64,000 nucleotides of DNA from Notospermus geniculatus (Eukaryota; Nemertea; Pilidiophora; Heteronemertea; Lineidae), in the NCBI GenBank assembly GCA_002633025.1, contig NMRB01000055.1:540096-604095 (forward strand), given 5' to 3'. The notes beneath the pieces were generated by a model. It saw only the letters and a list, made by a program, of their open reading frames with translations, did no database searches and was not told the DNA's origin. Below are positions 55,001 through 64,000 of this stretch, one piece after another (positions within the stretch are counted from its first letter, which is position 1; each line of letters starts with the position of its first letter). The translations under genes and the position numbers were made by a program.

Positions 55001-58000
55001 AGAGAAATGTGTCACACTGTTTGAAATGTGGCCACTTATAACTGGAATGGAACATGGAGGTATGACAGGCTGAAATTTAGCCTCTGAGACTAATATTTCT
55101 TGGTTGGCATTTGGAATCTTCTGAGCCGGGACATGAGATATTCTCAACAGGAATATGATATTCAAGTTAGTTATCTAACTGGTTCTATGAAGAAAAATCT
55201 GTGCTTGACTTAGAGGGGAAATGTGCACTGGAGAAGTATCTATTTTTGTGTGAACAATAATGCATACAAACATGCAAAAAATGCATTAGTGGCATTCCAT
55301 ATGAAAAAAAAATTCCTTGCGGAAAGATTTTAAAGCATTCAAATGAAGAACATTGTTGACAATGTGATATTTAGTTACAACAAGTTAGTAAATTTGTTGT
55401 TGTGTTTGTTAGTTTGTTAGTTATGTACTGAAAAGTTCCAAAGTTTTGTCAGACTAGTTCCAACCAAAAACAGACCAGGTTGCACCCATCGTCTATAAAT
55501 GGGTCTTACTACCTATTTTCTCATCTATCCAGTTCAATTCTGATGCCAAGGAATCAAGAGTACTTGTCACCAGAATAAGTCCATCAAAATAAAGGAAGAG
55601 TTTCTAACATGAGACTATCTGGAATTTTCGCCAGCCTGTCATATGCAGAGTGTCCAAAAAATGACCCAGCTGATGATGCTCCCTATTGGTCAGATGAAAA
55701 TGGAGTCCACCTTTTCAGGAAGAATTTAAATCATCTATCAAATGGGAGCAAATCACGGGTACATTTTTTCGTGCCACCCTGTAGCCAATTGGAGGCAGAC
55801 ATTTAACAGCGTACAGTTGGCAACATGGTTGTATGAAACTGCCCCTACCTGAGGCACCTTGCAAGAGTTCAGGGTTCGTGTAAATTTGATGTCTATATCG
55901 TCGCGGAACAACTTTGGATCTAACCTGTGGAAATGCAACACTAAAAGTTTTAAAACTTGACCACTAGCGCCACCTACCTGTGGTACTTTACATGAGTTGA
56001 GAGTGCGACTGAATTTGATTTCTTCATCATCTCGGAACAACTTGGGGTCAGACCTAGGATAGTAGAACAGAGACACATTATAATGTACAGCATCAGGGTC
56101 ACTGAATATTCAAAATGTCTTGGGTGGGCAACTCATGAGACCCAAATAATCCTTGCATTTTAACATCAATTTGAATGACATATCGGTTGGATTCACTTTT
56201 GACACCATGACACTGAGAAATACCATAAAGTACTGTGGTATCATCCTTCAAATGCATCGAAGGCCATGTCTTTCTATGAAATTGTCATTAACAATTAGCA
56301 TCTTGAATTATCAAGGCCTGCGGTCACCCCTTCGGACTACGCTCATGGAGTGTAGTCCGATATGAACCCTTGATAGTTAAGATGAACAGTAGTTTGCAAG
56401 CCTATTGTGTAAATTTTGAACAATCAACAGAACTGGATAAAAAGCCCATCTTTCCAACTTTATCAACGTTGATCATTACAATTAGTGACATTGTGACAGA
56501 TGTTGCACCTAATTGGTAAGTGTAATTGATAGTTTGAATGAATTCTGAGCAGAAAAACCAGGCCTTCAAAAAAGTCAAGTACACCAATATGAAACCATTT
56601 TGGTGCACCATTTTAATCAAACCTCTGGTAAAACTTCGTTCCAAACAGGCACAAGTCATAAGAGTGGGACCTCATGTCACATGATCCAAATCACATTTGC
56701 TTCAGCTTCTCCAACCTTTCAGGTAACTTGTCTATATCAAATTGGTGGCTGCCCATCCAATCAGGGATGGATGTCCCTCCAGTCAGATGGTATTTGTCCC
56801 TCCAATCAGATGAGAGTTGTCCCTCCAATCAGATGAGAGTTGTCCATCCAATCAAAGGTAGTTGTCCATCCGATCAGATGGTAGTTGTCCATCCAATCAG
56901 AAGGTAGTTGTCCATCCAATCAGGGGATTGGTGAGGAAAGTTGTCCATCAAATCAATGGACTGTTACAAATAAATATGAGGACATCTGTCCATCCAATCA
57001 GAGGACAGTGATTCATCCAATCAGAGGAGAGCTGTCCCTCCAATCAGAGGGAAACAGACATTTGACAGAGGTCCCACTTCAAAGTTGAAATCACAGCACA
57101 CAAAAACCACCACACAAATAATGACAACTTACCTAAAAGCTGAAATCTTAAATGCGCTTTTAGAGTAATCATTAGAAAGCAAAATTAGCCAAGCTGTAAT
57201 CAAAGTAAAGAATGCCTACTGCAGGTGCACACGCTCATAAAAACCATGCAAAACAGACATGCACCAAAGATGCAATTCCTTTGAAATTTCATGAAATTCC
57301 TCACACTTTCATGCAAAGTCGTATCGGCAACGTTTAGGAATTGATGGCTGTTTATATGTAGCTAGGAATGGAGTGTAAGCTGGAGAGTTAAGAGTTACGT
57401 CTTAGTAGCCTATAGCATTCTCACCCCTCTCAACCCAAACAAAGCGAACTGGCTAAGTATTCCCTGAAGCTGAAGCAAATAGCGTATTTTTTAGAAGGAA
57501 ATGGCAGAGGAAAGTATTTATAAAGTGACAGAAGTTGGAATACACTAAACAGCATGACTACTTTTCTTCAGTTATCCCAAATAAGGTTACGCCAAATCAA
57601 TCTGTTCATCAAGAAATTCGAAAGGCTCAACAACTTCGCTCTTACAGCATGCATCTATGCTGCTGACCCCCAGAAAGCCTATTAAGAAAGGGCAGGACCC
57701 TCTTCTCTTTAAAGCAGCATCAAGGGCCCCATGCCCTGACTGGAGGTTCCTTCAGAAGCTGTCCATGCAATGAAGTGGTCAACACCATCGTTTAAATTTT
57801 TAGCCATGATAGTGGGCTGTGATTTTCATATGATCGTCTCATCTAGGCCCCACTAGTAGGTTGATGTGTTCGTGGGATAGAAAGTGGCATTGCAGTCTAT
57901 GGAGGGGATTCCTGTTGGCAAATCTTTGGTGTTCGGATACAAAACCCAAATTTCCTCGGTAACACTTCATGCAGAACTGGCATTGTTGATTCCCTGGAAT

Positions 58001-61000
58001 TCCATGATGACCATCATGAACCCTTGTGGTCGGGCGCTACCATTTCTCTGTGCCAACTTTCAAACGCTGTTGTACAGCATACCTGAAACTTTTTATCTCA
58101 GTTCATGGCTGAACATATCACACTTGGCCTGTCTTGCCAACAGGAACCTCCTTTAGAATGTTAATTAGCAGTAGAATGATGAAGTTGGAGTTGAGGAGAA
58201 GAATTATATTGTAGGCAATTCAATGTTAGCAGATTTTAATTAGCAAGAGATTTGAGCATCAAGATAATTTAGAAAAGATACCATAACCTTTCACCTTTGA
58301 CCAATGGTTATGAATATTCATGAGCATACCTGAGACGTTTTGTGTTACAGTCGCAAACTAGACCATGTTGCAACCGGTCTAGATCGGGTGACGGTGGATT
58401 TTTGGAACTAAACAGAATCGTAAAAGTATTATTAGAAAGGAATTAAGAACTGAGAAGAATGTGTTGTTCATCTGTCAAAATGAAAGAAATGTCACGCCAG
58501 GCCCATCACATGCTACTGAAATGTTGAACAGAGTACCTTTCTTTTAGTCATATGCGCAAACCATCTGACCGGGTGAACTGATTTTGGCCAAGTTTTTTCC
58601 TGTAATGTTGAATACAGATATTTCTTGACATAGGTCTCGATGGTAAGCAGTTTGTAAGGGATGCAATCCTAGCTGTCCTACACCACCACACAACAAGACT
58701 TCCCAAGGAGGAGAGTCAACAATTTTTACAAAGAATTCCCAGGTGTAATCAAAGCCTTTGACACGTGGGTGTGAATTGACAAAATATGCTTGAAGTTTCA
58801 CCATATAAAGCAACCATGTACACATTGCAACCATTAGACAGCTGACATCTGAATGCTACCCAATGAAACAATGGACAGATTACAGATCATCTATCCTGCT
58901 TTGAATGACATTCTTTGATCCAAATACTATCCATCCAATCAGATGGGAGTTGTCCATCCAATCAGGGAATTAGCAGCCCAGCCAATCAGAGGATGGTCTT
59001 CCATCCAATCAGGTAACCAGCAACCCATCCAATCAGATGTAGCTGTCTATCCAATCAGAGGCTGGTAATCCATCCAATCAGAGGACAGTTATCCATCCAA
59101 TTGGAGGGACATCCATTCATTCAGTGGGCAGTTGTCCATCCAATCAGAAGACAGTAAGTAATCCATCCAATTGTGAGACAGATGTCCATCCAATTGGAGG
59201 GCAGTTATCCATCCAATCACAGCGGATGGTTCTCCATCCAATCAGAGGACGTTACCGGTAATCCATCTAATGAACAGACAGAGTATTCTTATCATGGAAT
59301 TGTTTCTCAACTGATAGTGGAACATTTCCTTATTTCCATGAAAATGGGAAAGCTTCTATTATTACCGTAGTTTAAGTGGACTATCACACAGATACAAAAT
59401 CTAACCCTATAAAACACACGCCTCTTGAACAATCAGCTTGAAATCAAATTGTCTATTACCTTCAATGGGAAATGGAATCCAAAGTAATGTGTGTGATATG
59501 AAGCAAAATGCTTAATTCAAGGTCAGTCAAAAGAAATTGGCATGGTCCAAGTTTGCTTTAGAGTACACAGCTTTGGACTCCATTCGAAAGAAAAAAGTCG
59601 TTATTATGACGCTATTTCACACAAGGAGTCTTTTCAAAGATGAGACAACTGACTGCAGCAGAAATTTAAGTTGTTTTATCTTCACTTCTTCATTTTTCTT
59701 GTCAAAAACATGGAAATAGCTGCAAACAATCCTAGAGTAATCTCACCTCCTCTAAGACTCCTCTTTTCCCACACTAGACAGGACATGCCACACATAGAAA
59801 ACTTGAGACAAACACAAACTCACCACAGTTGAGAACAGTAGTACGCCCTGCTAAGCAAAGTGGGAGAGACCAGTCATCCAATAATTAATATAAGATAGTC
59901 TCTAAACACCACTAGCAGATTTGAATGTATAATGTCATAAATATCATTTGGCTCATCCAAAGTGTCTTCTGTAAGACAGGAAACTGACTGACCATGTGAC
60001 TTCACTATCTGAGGGGAGTAACAGTTTGATATTAGCATTGTCCAGTATCCATGATAGATGTCATGAGTTGGACCGGTTGCTTCTGGCCCAGTTGGACCTG
60101 ATACCAAGCATCTTAATGAATAGATGTAGGGCCAATCCCCTTCTGTACATCGGGATCCCACCCTCCCCAACCAAAAATCAGATTGTGTCCATGAAAATCT
60201 CCATTCCCAAGACATCACTTCATAGCAAACAGACCCTCTGGCCCAAGGATTTCTTCCTTAACCCTCCCCAAATTATCAGTAGTTCATAAAGGTCTTCCAG
60301 CATCTTGTCAAAGACTAGCAGCTGCAGAGAATTCTGCTTTGGATCAGTTGGAAAAGTGATGGATTCTGATTAGCATTCAGTTAGCCCAAATTTATAGCCT
60401 GCTCTCTTAGACTGGGTTGCGTCTATTGGGAATGCAGGGTAGTTAGTAGGGAACGATGACACCTACGATGCCATTCTGCGCAACAACACCGGTGGATGAG
60501 TACTGGAAGGTGACATCGAAAAGTTGGAATGGAGGTTAAAATCATGGGTTTAAGAAGTGTGTAGTTCTGACAAGAAAAGTACGGTGGGTTACTGACAAAC
60601 ATGACAGTGAAACTGATAGTCACTTAGACATGCACTATATAAACTGCACCTTTTTAACAATGCACTCTTTTTACTGTACTTTTTACAGGTACAACAGCAC
60701 CTTTTGAACATTATGTTGATGAGATTGGAACTTTGATCTGATGACCCTTTTCATAAAAGGACAATACCTCCTTGCAAAATATTGGCCATCGTGAAGGTCG
60801 TCAACTCAAATCAGAGACATTCAGTGCTTGAAATTGACAATGGCCATGAAATTAAGTCATCAGATTTCAACATAATGTCTATCATATCCAACCAACCACA
60901 GTGACAAGTGCAGCTTTTCGCTTTAGTTGAGACTGCACCAGTTGTGAAGATGGTGAAATTCAGCGAGTGCATGCAGCAACATGTGGATAGGTTGAGAAAT

Positions 61001-63798
61001 GTACATCAGAAAATCGAATCATTAGGTTTCATGCGCTGTTTCATTGACGATAGACTGATGATGATGCTACTATTGTTCTTCATCACAGTATCTTTGTGGC
61101 TACTCATTGAGGCAGATTGGCCGAAAGCCTGGGGAAGGATTTTAGCTTCCCTTGATCGACAACAGAGGACCTAGAGCTTGCGTTCAGCAGCAAATCCTTT
61201 GTCATTTTCCACCATGCTGTCTCCATACCATGGGCACATCCAAAGATCACACCGCAATACAGACAGAGTACTATTTTTGACATCTTGTGATGATGATCTA
61301 GTAGTTGCAACATCATCCTAATCAATGTATTTTTACCAACACTCACCTCACCGACTGTGGCATTGTCACTGACGATGTGTCACTCATTGAGCTGTTCAAC
61401 AAATCACTGTAGTGCAGATTCTCAATACACTAAAATGGGAAAATGTCACATTAGTTCATGAAGTACACATTGTATCTACATAATGAATTGAATTTCTTCA
61501 GGAACCAATTACTAGTAGACGATGTATGTTGGAACAATTCTGAGATAAAAAACAAGTATCAGATGTTGGTTTATATGAGGATGTGATGAAACAACATTTA
61601 CAACATTAGCCCATGCGATGACCCTAAATGTGCTGACAGACCCATTCCCAACGAAAACTCAAACAAACCTGGCTAATATCACTGCACCATGCTGCCTTCT
61701 CCTGTAAGGTTGACGCCACCAAGGTAATCGTAACCGGTGGCCCACTCTTTGTGTCCACAATAAGTCGAAAGTCAAGACCGCTGTAGTCCATGCGCTCACG
61801 CTGTTCACATGACTGGGTTGATAGGAGGTTTGTTGTGCTGCCAGAGTTAGCCTGCGAATCCAGGGAGGAGGCTGAAATTCAAAAAATTAGTCAGTCTGAG
61901 TACGCTTTACAAACAAGGTCACTCACCTTTGCTCTCTTTCAAGGTCATTCACCTTTGCTCTCTTTCAAGGTCACTCACCTTTGCTCTCTTTCAAGGTCAC
62001 TCACCTTTGCTCTCTTTCAAGGTCTCTCACCATTGCTCTCTTTCAAGGTCACTCACCTTTGCTCTCTTTCAAGGTCTCTCACCATTGCTCTCTTTCAAGG
62101 TCACTCATTTTTGCTGATGATTATTCTCTGAAGGTCACTCACCTTTCACCTAATACTCCATTACTGATGAGTTTCAAGGTCAAATGCCATTGCTGTTTCA
62201 AAGGAAATTCCCTTTTCCAGTTTCTAGCTTAAACATGATCAATTGTACCGATATATCTCAGGACACTTGATAGGAAGGGACAGACTTCTGGTACTTACTA
62301 TCATCATCGAAGAAGAACACATCCGAAGAAGAATCCTCAACTAAGGTACAGTCTGCTAAAGGCACCTTGCCATAGTGCTGAAACAGAGACAGAACAGTAT
62401 AGAGTGTTTCATCAACTTAACCCAGTTTCGCCCGAAGTTCAGCCGCTTTGGGGGAACTACCCAATGTCATCGACACAACAACAATCCCTTGTAGATAAAC
62501 TGCACAAGTCAGTTGATAGAATTTACTGCACATTTGAGACACCCACCTTGCAGAGATGCAAGCGTCCATTCGAAGCTCTGGTGGTGAGTAACAGATGATA
62601 GGTGAACAGAAACACCTGGCGCACTTGTTCCTTTTTGGACTCCTTGAATGAAGAACCAAAAGAACCCAGGCGTCCTCGTGTTGATTTACTGCGGTCGTTT
62701 AGCACTTGCAATAAGGACCCTGAAAGAAAAAGACAGACATATTTGAGAAAAAGACAAAGAAGAAGAAACTACTGGTAGCTTTAGCGGATTTGACGATACG
62801 CAGTCAGAAATTAGAACAAGGATGTTTGGTTCCTTTGTGGTCAGGAATGAGTGTTTCCTGTACCGCCCTGGCAGCCATCTTACCTTGTCTGACAAATGTT
62901 TGATTCACATCGAGGAGTATGTCACATCCTTCCACGATCATTCGCTCGATGGCGAGGTTCTTCCTAATGTTCTCTGTTTCACTGACTTCATCATGCATGA
63001 TCTGCAAACAGCATTGTGGTAGGATTAAGACCTAGCTCATTGCTTTCTTTCAACAGGAGTAGATAACCAAAGACTGCAGCTGTTGATGCTCAACTTACAT
63101 GTGATGATTCTTCAAACTTTTTCTTTCTATATGCATAAGCTGATAACCAAAGACTCCAGCTACTGTTCAATTACATGTGATGATTCTTCCAACTTATTCG
63201 TAGATCTCTCTACATGAGCAGAAAAGCAAAGACTATAAGCATTGCTCAACTTACATGTGATAATTCTTCTAACTTGCTCTTGGCATACTCGAGTTTCTTT
63301 CTTTCTACATGGTCATGAGGAGTGTGAGCCAGGAGTTCATGAAGTGTGATGATGTAGCGAGGAATCTGAAACAAGGCACAGAATAAATTGAAGACCACAA
63401 AGAAATCATTGGTTTCACTATGATACCATATACTGCAGATATCTGTTGTGCAGACTATAATCATCAAGAAACTTACAACCAATTCTAAACAATAGATGGA
63501 TCCTCTGAGACACATTTGCCCCACGATTTTGGAGACAAAGATATTTGGGGTACGGAATGCCCTCTTCCCCATAAATTCACCATATCATCACTACATTCAT
63601 TTACCTGGTGCATAGGATATGTGAGAAATGTTTCAAGTGACCTGCCCTCACACGCCGGCTTTTCTTCATAACGCTTGAGCAAAGTGTTGAATTCTTGTTT
63701 CTGCTTGTATTCGGCCAAGACCTGCAGACTGAAGTGGTGATTTCGCACATACTCTTGATATATCCCCAGCATCGGCAGTAGCATGTCGAAGAGATCAC
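33962..63798 (-). CDS. RASGRF: RASGRF-type Ras guanine-nucleotide exchange factor, DH domain to C-terminus (5' end outside window)
   Basis: Minus-strand exons: 63798-63605, 63365-63255, 63001-62884, 62719-62547, 62377-62299, 61871-61669, 61429-61347, 58406-58329, then 56053-55978 or 55924-55849, 51515-51313, 51031-50901, 48921-48865, 48600-47800, 47624-47501, 42201-42098, 37022-36913, 36760-36581, 36454-36357, 36126-35844, 35574-35495, 35273-35156, 34955-34887, and 34438-34307 or 34093-33962. All phases agree; about 1,200 residues are encoded here. Domain order is RhoGEF ([19 protein letters not shown]), PH ([13 protein letters not shown] to [10 protein letters not shown]), REM ([19 protein letters not shown]), an S/T/P-rich linker, then RasGEF ([42 protein letters not shown]). 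The same order and segments occur in vertebrate RASGRF1/2, calcium-linked Ras/Rac exchange factors. The N-terminal PH, coiled coil and IQ motif should lie beyond 64000. Confidence 0.95.
34307..34438 (-). other. RASGRF: RASGRF alternative last exon 1
   Basis: A 132-nt terminal coding segment with a TTTTCAG acceptor in phase 0 and a TGA stop. It begins [18 protein letters not shown] and ends LPTTTS. It is the first of two tandem copies after exon 34955-34887. No AATAAA was seen between its stop and the second copy, so a transcript ending here would need a non-canonical poly(A) signal or would read through the second copy as 3' UTR. Confidence 0.85.
35713..35832. repeat. RASGRF: 30-bp tandem repeat in RASGRF intron, at a splice donor
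   Basis: Four units of AGAGCAACAGTGATTGGACG plus GTCTCATCCC, with a degenerate edge back to about 35680. The array ends 10 nt from the donor of the RasGEF exon 36126-35844. Confidence 0.9.
37023..42097 (-). other. RASGRF: RASGRF intron, 5.1 kb
   Basis: Lies between exons 42201-42098 and 37022-36913 (phase 1). It contains disrupted open stretches of coding-like composition (about 38300-38490 minus, 39270-39720 plus) with no recognisable family, and a C homopolymer at about 39017. No mobile-element termini identified. Confidence 0.5.
42202..47500 (-). other. RASGRF: RASGRF intron, 5.3 kb
   Basis: Lies between exons 47624-47501 and 42201-42098 (phase 2). It contains the hairpin at 43523-43636 and several short open plus-strand stretches (44376-44654, 44904-45140, 46943-47206) that match nothing I recognise and are broken by stops. 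Single N at 44731. Confidence 0.5.
43523..43636. mobile_element. Near-perfect 114-bp hairpin (MITE-like)
   Basis: CCATGTTCCCGAAGCC and TCGTTAGGTTAACGATGTCG pair with their complements across a loop of about 25 nt. The flanks CAGGACC/GGCTCCTG also pair. Confidence 0.85.
47800..48600 (-). other. RASGRF: RASGRF large S/T/P-rich linker exon (801 nt)
   Basis: A single 801-nt exon encoding about 266 residues, acidic and rich in S, T, P and V in its first half, then basic with repeated SP/TP sites ([20 protein letters not shown]). It corresponds to the PEST-like, phosphorylated linker between REM and RasGEF in vertebrate RASGRF but is far longer per exon. LRRASSP matches a PKA consensus (RRxS), comparable in position to the PKA-regulated serine of vertebrate RASGRF1; that equivalence is inference. 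Confidence 0.85.
48865..48921 (-). other. RASGRF: RASGRF 57-nt symmetric exon in the S/T/P-rich linker
   Basis: A 57-nt exon (CCTTCTAG acceptor, GTAAGT donor) in phase 1-1, encoding [18 protein letters not shown] with split codons at both ends. The flanking exons 51031-50901 and 48600-47800 are also compatible with direct joining, so it is a candidate cassette exon. No homologue recognised. Confidence 0.6.
51105..51210. repeat. Short tandem repeat of GTCCCTGGACATTTCG
   Basis: About five imperfect copies of a 16-20-nt unit in the RASGRF intron between the exons at 51515-51313 and 51031-50901. Confidence 0.75.
51516..55848 (-). other. RASGRF: RASGRF intron, 4.3 kb
   Basis: Between the alternative REM exons and exon 51515-51313. 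It contains the TIR element at 51609-52074 and otherwise unrecognised A/T-rich sequence. A 196-codon open stretch at 53604-53014 (minus) shows no family signature. Confidence 0.5.
51609..52074. mobile_element. Non-autonomous TIR element, about 466 bp
   Basis: Terminal inverted repeats AGCCGCATTTACACTGCCAA / TTGGCAGTGTAAACACGGCT. Subterminal inverted repeats GGTCCGGACC and ACTCGGTCCGGACCGAG are repeated several times, as expected of transposase-binding sites. No transposase frame. It sits 94 nt upstream of the REM exon 51515-51313. Confidence 0.85.
55849..55924 (-). other. RASGRF: RASGRF alternative exon B (start of REM domain)
   Basis: A second 76-nt exon of identical length and phase, 53 nt downstream of exon A in the direction of transcription. 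It begins [19 protein letters not shown] and ends SCKVPQ, with a TTCCACAG acceptor and GTAGGG donor. Splicing A to B would shift the frame, and a 53-nt intron is probably too short to splice efficiently, so A and B should be mutually exclusive. Confidence 0.9.
55978..56053 (-). other. RASGRF: RASGRF alternative exon A (start of REM domain)
   Basis: A 76-nt exon with a TCCTAG acceptor and GTAGGT donor, entering in phase 2 and leaving in phase 0. It encodes a segment starting [19 protein letters not shown] and ending SCKVPQ, the conserved beginning of the RASGRF REM module. It is similar to the exon at 55924-55849 (21 of 25 residues, about 56 of 76 bases identical). Most differences are silent, so both copies have been kept under protein-level selection. 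Confidence 0.9.
56752..57051. repeat. RASGRF: CCAATCA minisatellite array 1 in RASGRF intron
   Basis: About 12 units of 25-26 nt with core AGTTGTCCATCCAATCAGAG; nine contain an exact CCAATCA. Located between the 78-nt exon (58406-58329) and REM exon A. Confidence 0.9.
58329..58406 (-). other. RASGRF: RASGRF 78-nt symmetric exon between PH and REM
   Basis: A 78-nt open exon (CTGTTTAG acceptor, GTATGC donor) in phase 2-2, encoding [20 protein letters not shown] then NTKRLR. Skipping it keeps the frame, because exon 61429-61347 also leaves in phase 2. It is isolated in a 5.3-kb region between two arrays of CCAATCA repeats. It occupies the place of the weakly conserved stretch between PH and REM in vertebrate RASGRF. 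Confidence 0.7.
58407..61346 (-). other. RASGRF: RASGRF intron, 2.9 kb
   Basis: Between exons 61429-61347 and 58406-58329. Apart from array 2 nothing is recognised; no coding exon was supportable. Confidence 0.5.
58931..59249. repeat. RASGRF: CCAATCA minisatellite array 2 in RASGRF intron
   Basis: About 13 units of the same family as array 1; ten exact CCAATCA and three CCAATT variants. It lies on the other side of the 78-nt exon, in the same orientation. Confidence 0.9.
61915..62118. repeat. RASGRF: 26-bp tandem array carrying TCAAGGTCA
   Basis: Seven near-identical units of TTGCTCTCTTTCAAGGTCAC plus TCACCT within the RASGRF intron between exons 62377-62299 and 61871-61669. Further half-sites follow at about 62132-62185. 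Confidence 0.95.
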
Positions 63799-64000
63799 CT
63801 AGAAGGACAAAACGCAAGATTGCTGGGGCACATAGCTGGCAGAGAGGCATACATAAGAGCAGCCCAATGAAAGTGACATGGTCTGCTGAAAATAACACGC
63901 TTAAATTTACATTTTTTGATGGAAAGGAGCTTCGGTTTTCAGCCAGTACAACGCAATTCATGACCATATCAAATTGTCGCTATGAGTCAATGTTGTCAAT

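Noticed and set aside
61915-62118. Possible CRISPR array
   Set aside because: Repeats are contiguous with no unique spacers, in an intron of an animal gene.
61790-62232. Open frames encoding [11 protein letters not shown]-type repeats
   Set aside because: They are translations of the 26-bp tandem repeat within a RASGRF intron, open in several frames because the unit lacks stops.

Overview
This window is nuclear DNA of an animal, most likely a marine invertebrate. Its genes are split into many short exons with GT-AG introns. It also holds a dense population of small foldback and inverted-repeat elements, tRNA-derived SINEs and minisatellites. No bacterial operon, CRISPR array or rRNA is visible. 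The recurrent AGGCCTA, TACATGTA and ACCGGTA words recall ambulacrarian genomes (hemichordate or echinoderm), but that placement is only an inference. There is one assembly gap (5693-5962), and single Ns lie at 27920 and 44731.

I could rebuild seven protein-coding genes exon by exon with consistent reading phase. From left to right they are: (1) a two-exon nucleoredoxin/tryparedoxin-like protein (+, 782-2613); (2) a four-exon short-chain dehydrogenase/reductase (-, 5248-3218), convergent with gene 1; (3) an eleven-coding-exon C-terminal Src kinase, CSK (+, 7280-11005); (4) a five-exon DUF4291 protein (-, 18000-15562); (5) an eight-exon SUDS3, a Sin3/HDAC corepressor subunit (-, 22345-19090); (6) a six-exon Derlin-2, an ERAD component (+, 22475-24572), head to head with SUDS3 with only 129 bp between start codons; (7) the 3' two thirds of a RASGRF-type Ras guanine-nucleotide exchange factor (-, 63798-33962). 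Gene 7 has at least 21 constitutive or cassette coding exons plus two pairs of duplicated alternative exons, and its 5' part lies beyond the window.

The most interesting signals are in splicing. SUDS3 contains an AT-AC U12-type intron and Derlin-2 a GT-AG U12-type intron, so each member of this divergent pair carries one minor-spliceosome intron. RASGRF has two tandem 76-nt exons that encode alternative starts of its REM domain. They are separated by only 53 nt, and including both would break the frame, which is the architecture of mutually exclusive exons. RASGRF also has two alternative last exons of 132 nt each. A symmetric 78-nt RASGRF exon is flanked on both sides by intronic arrays of perfect CCAATCA boxes. 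Another RASGRF intron holds a 26-bp tandem array of nuclear-receptor half-sites (TCAAGGTCA).

The genes do not form one pathway. CSK and RASGRF are signalling proteins, SUDS3 is chromatin-associated, Derlin-2 acts at the ER membrane, and the SDR and nucleoredoxin-like proteins are redox enzymes. The remaining DNA (9.4 kb between Derlin-2 and RASGRF, two introns of about 5 kb, and 4.6 kb after CSK) shows only repeats and no supportable genes.
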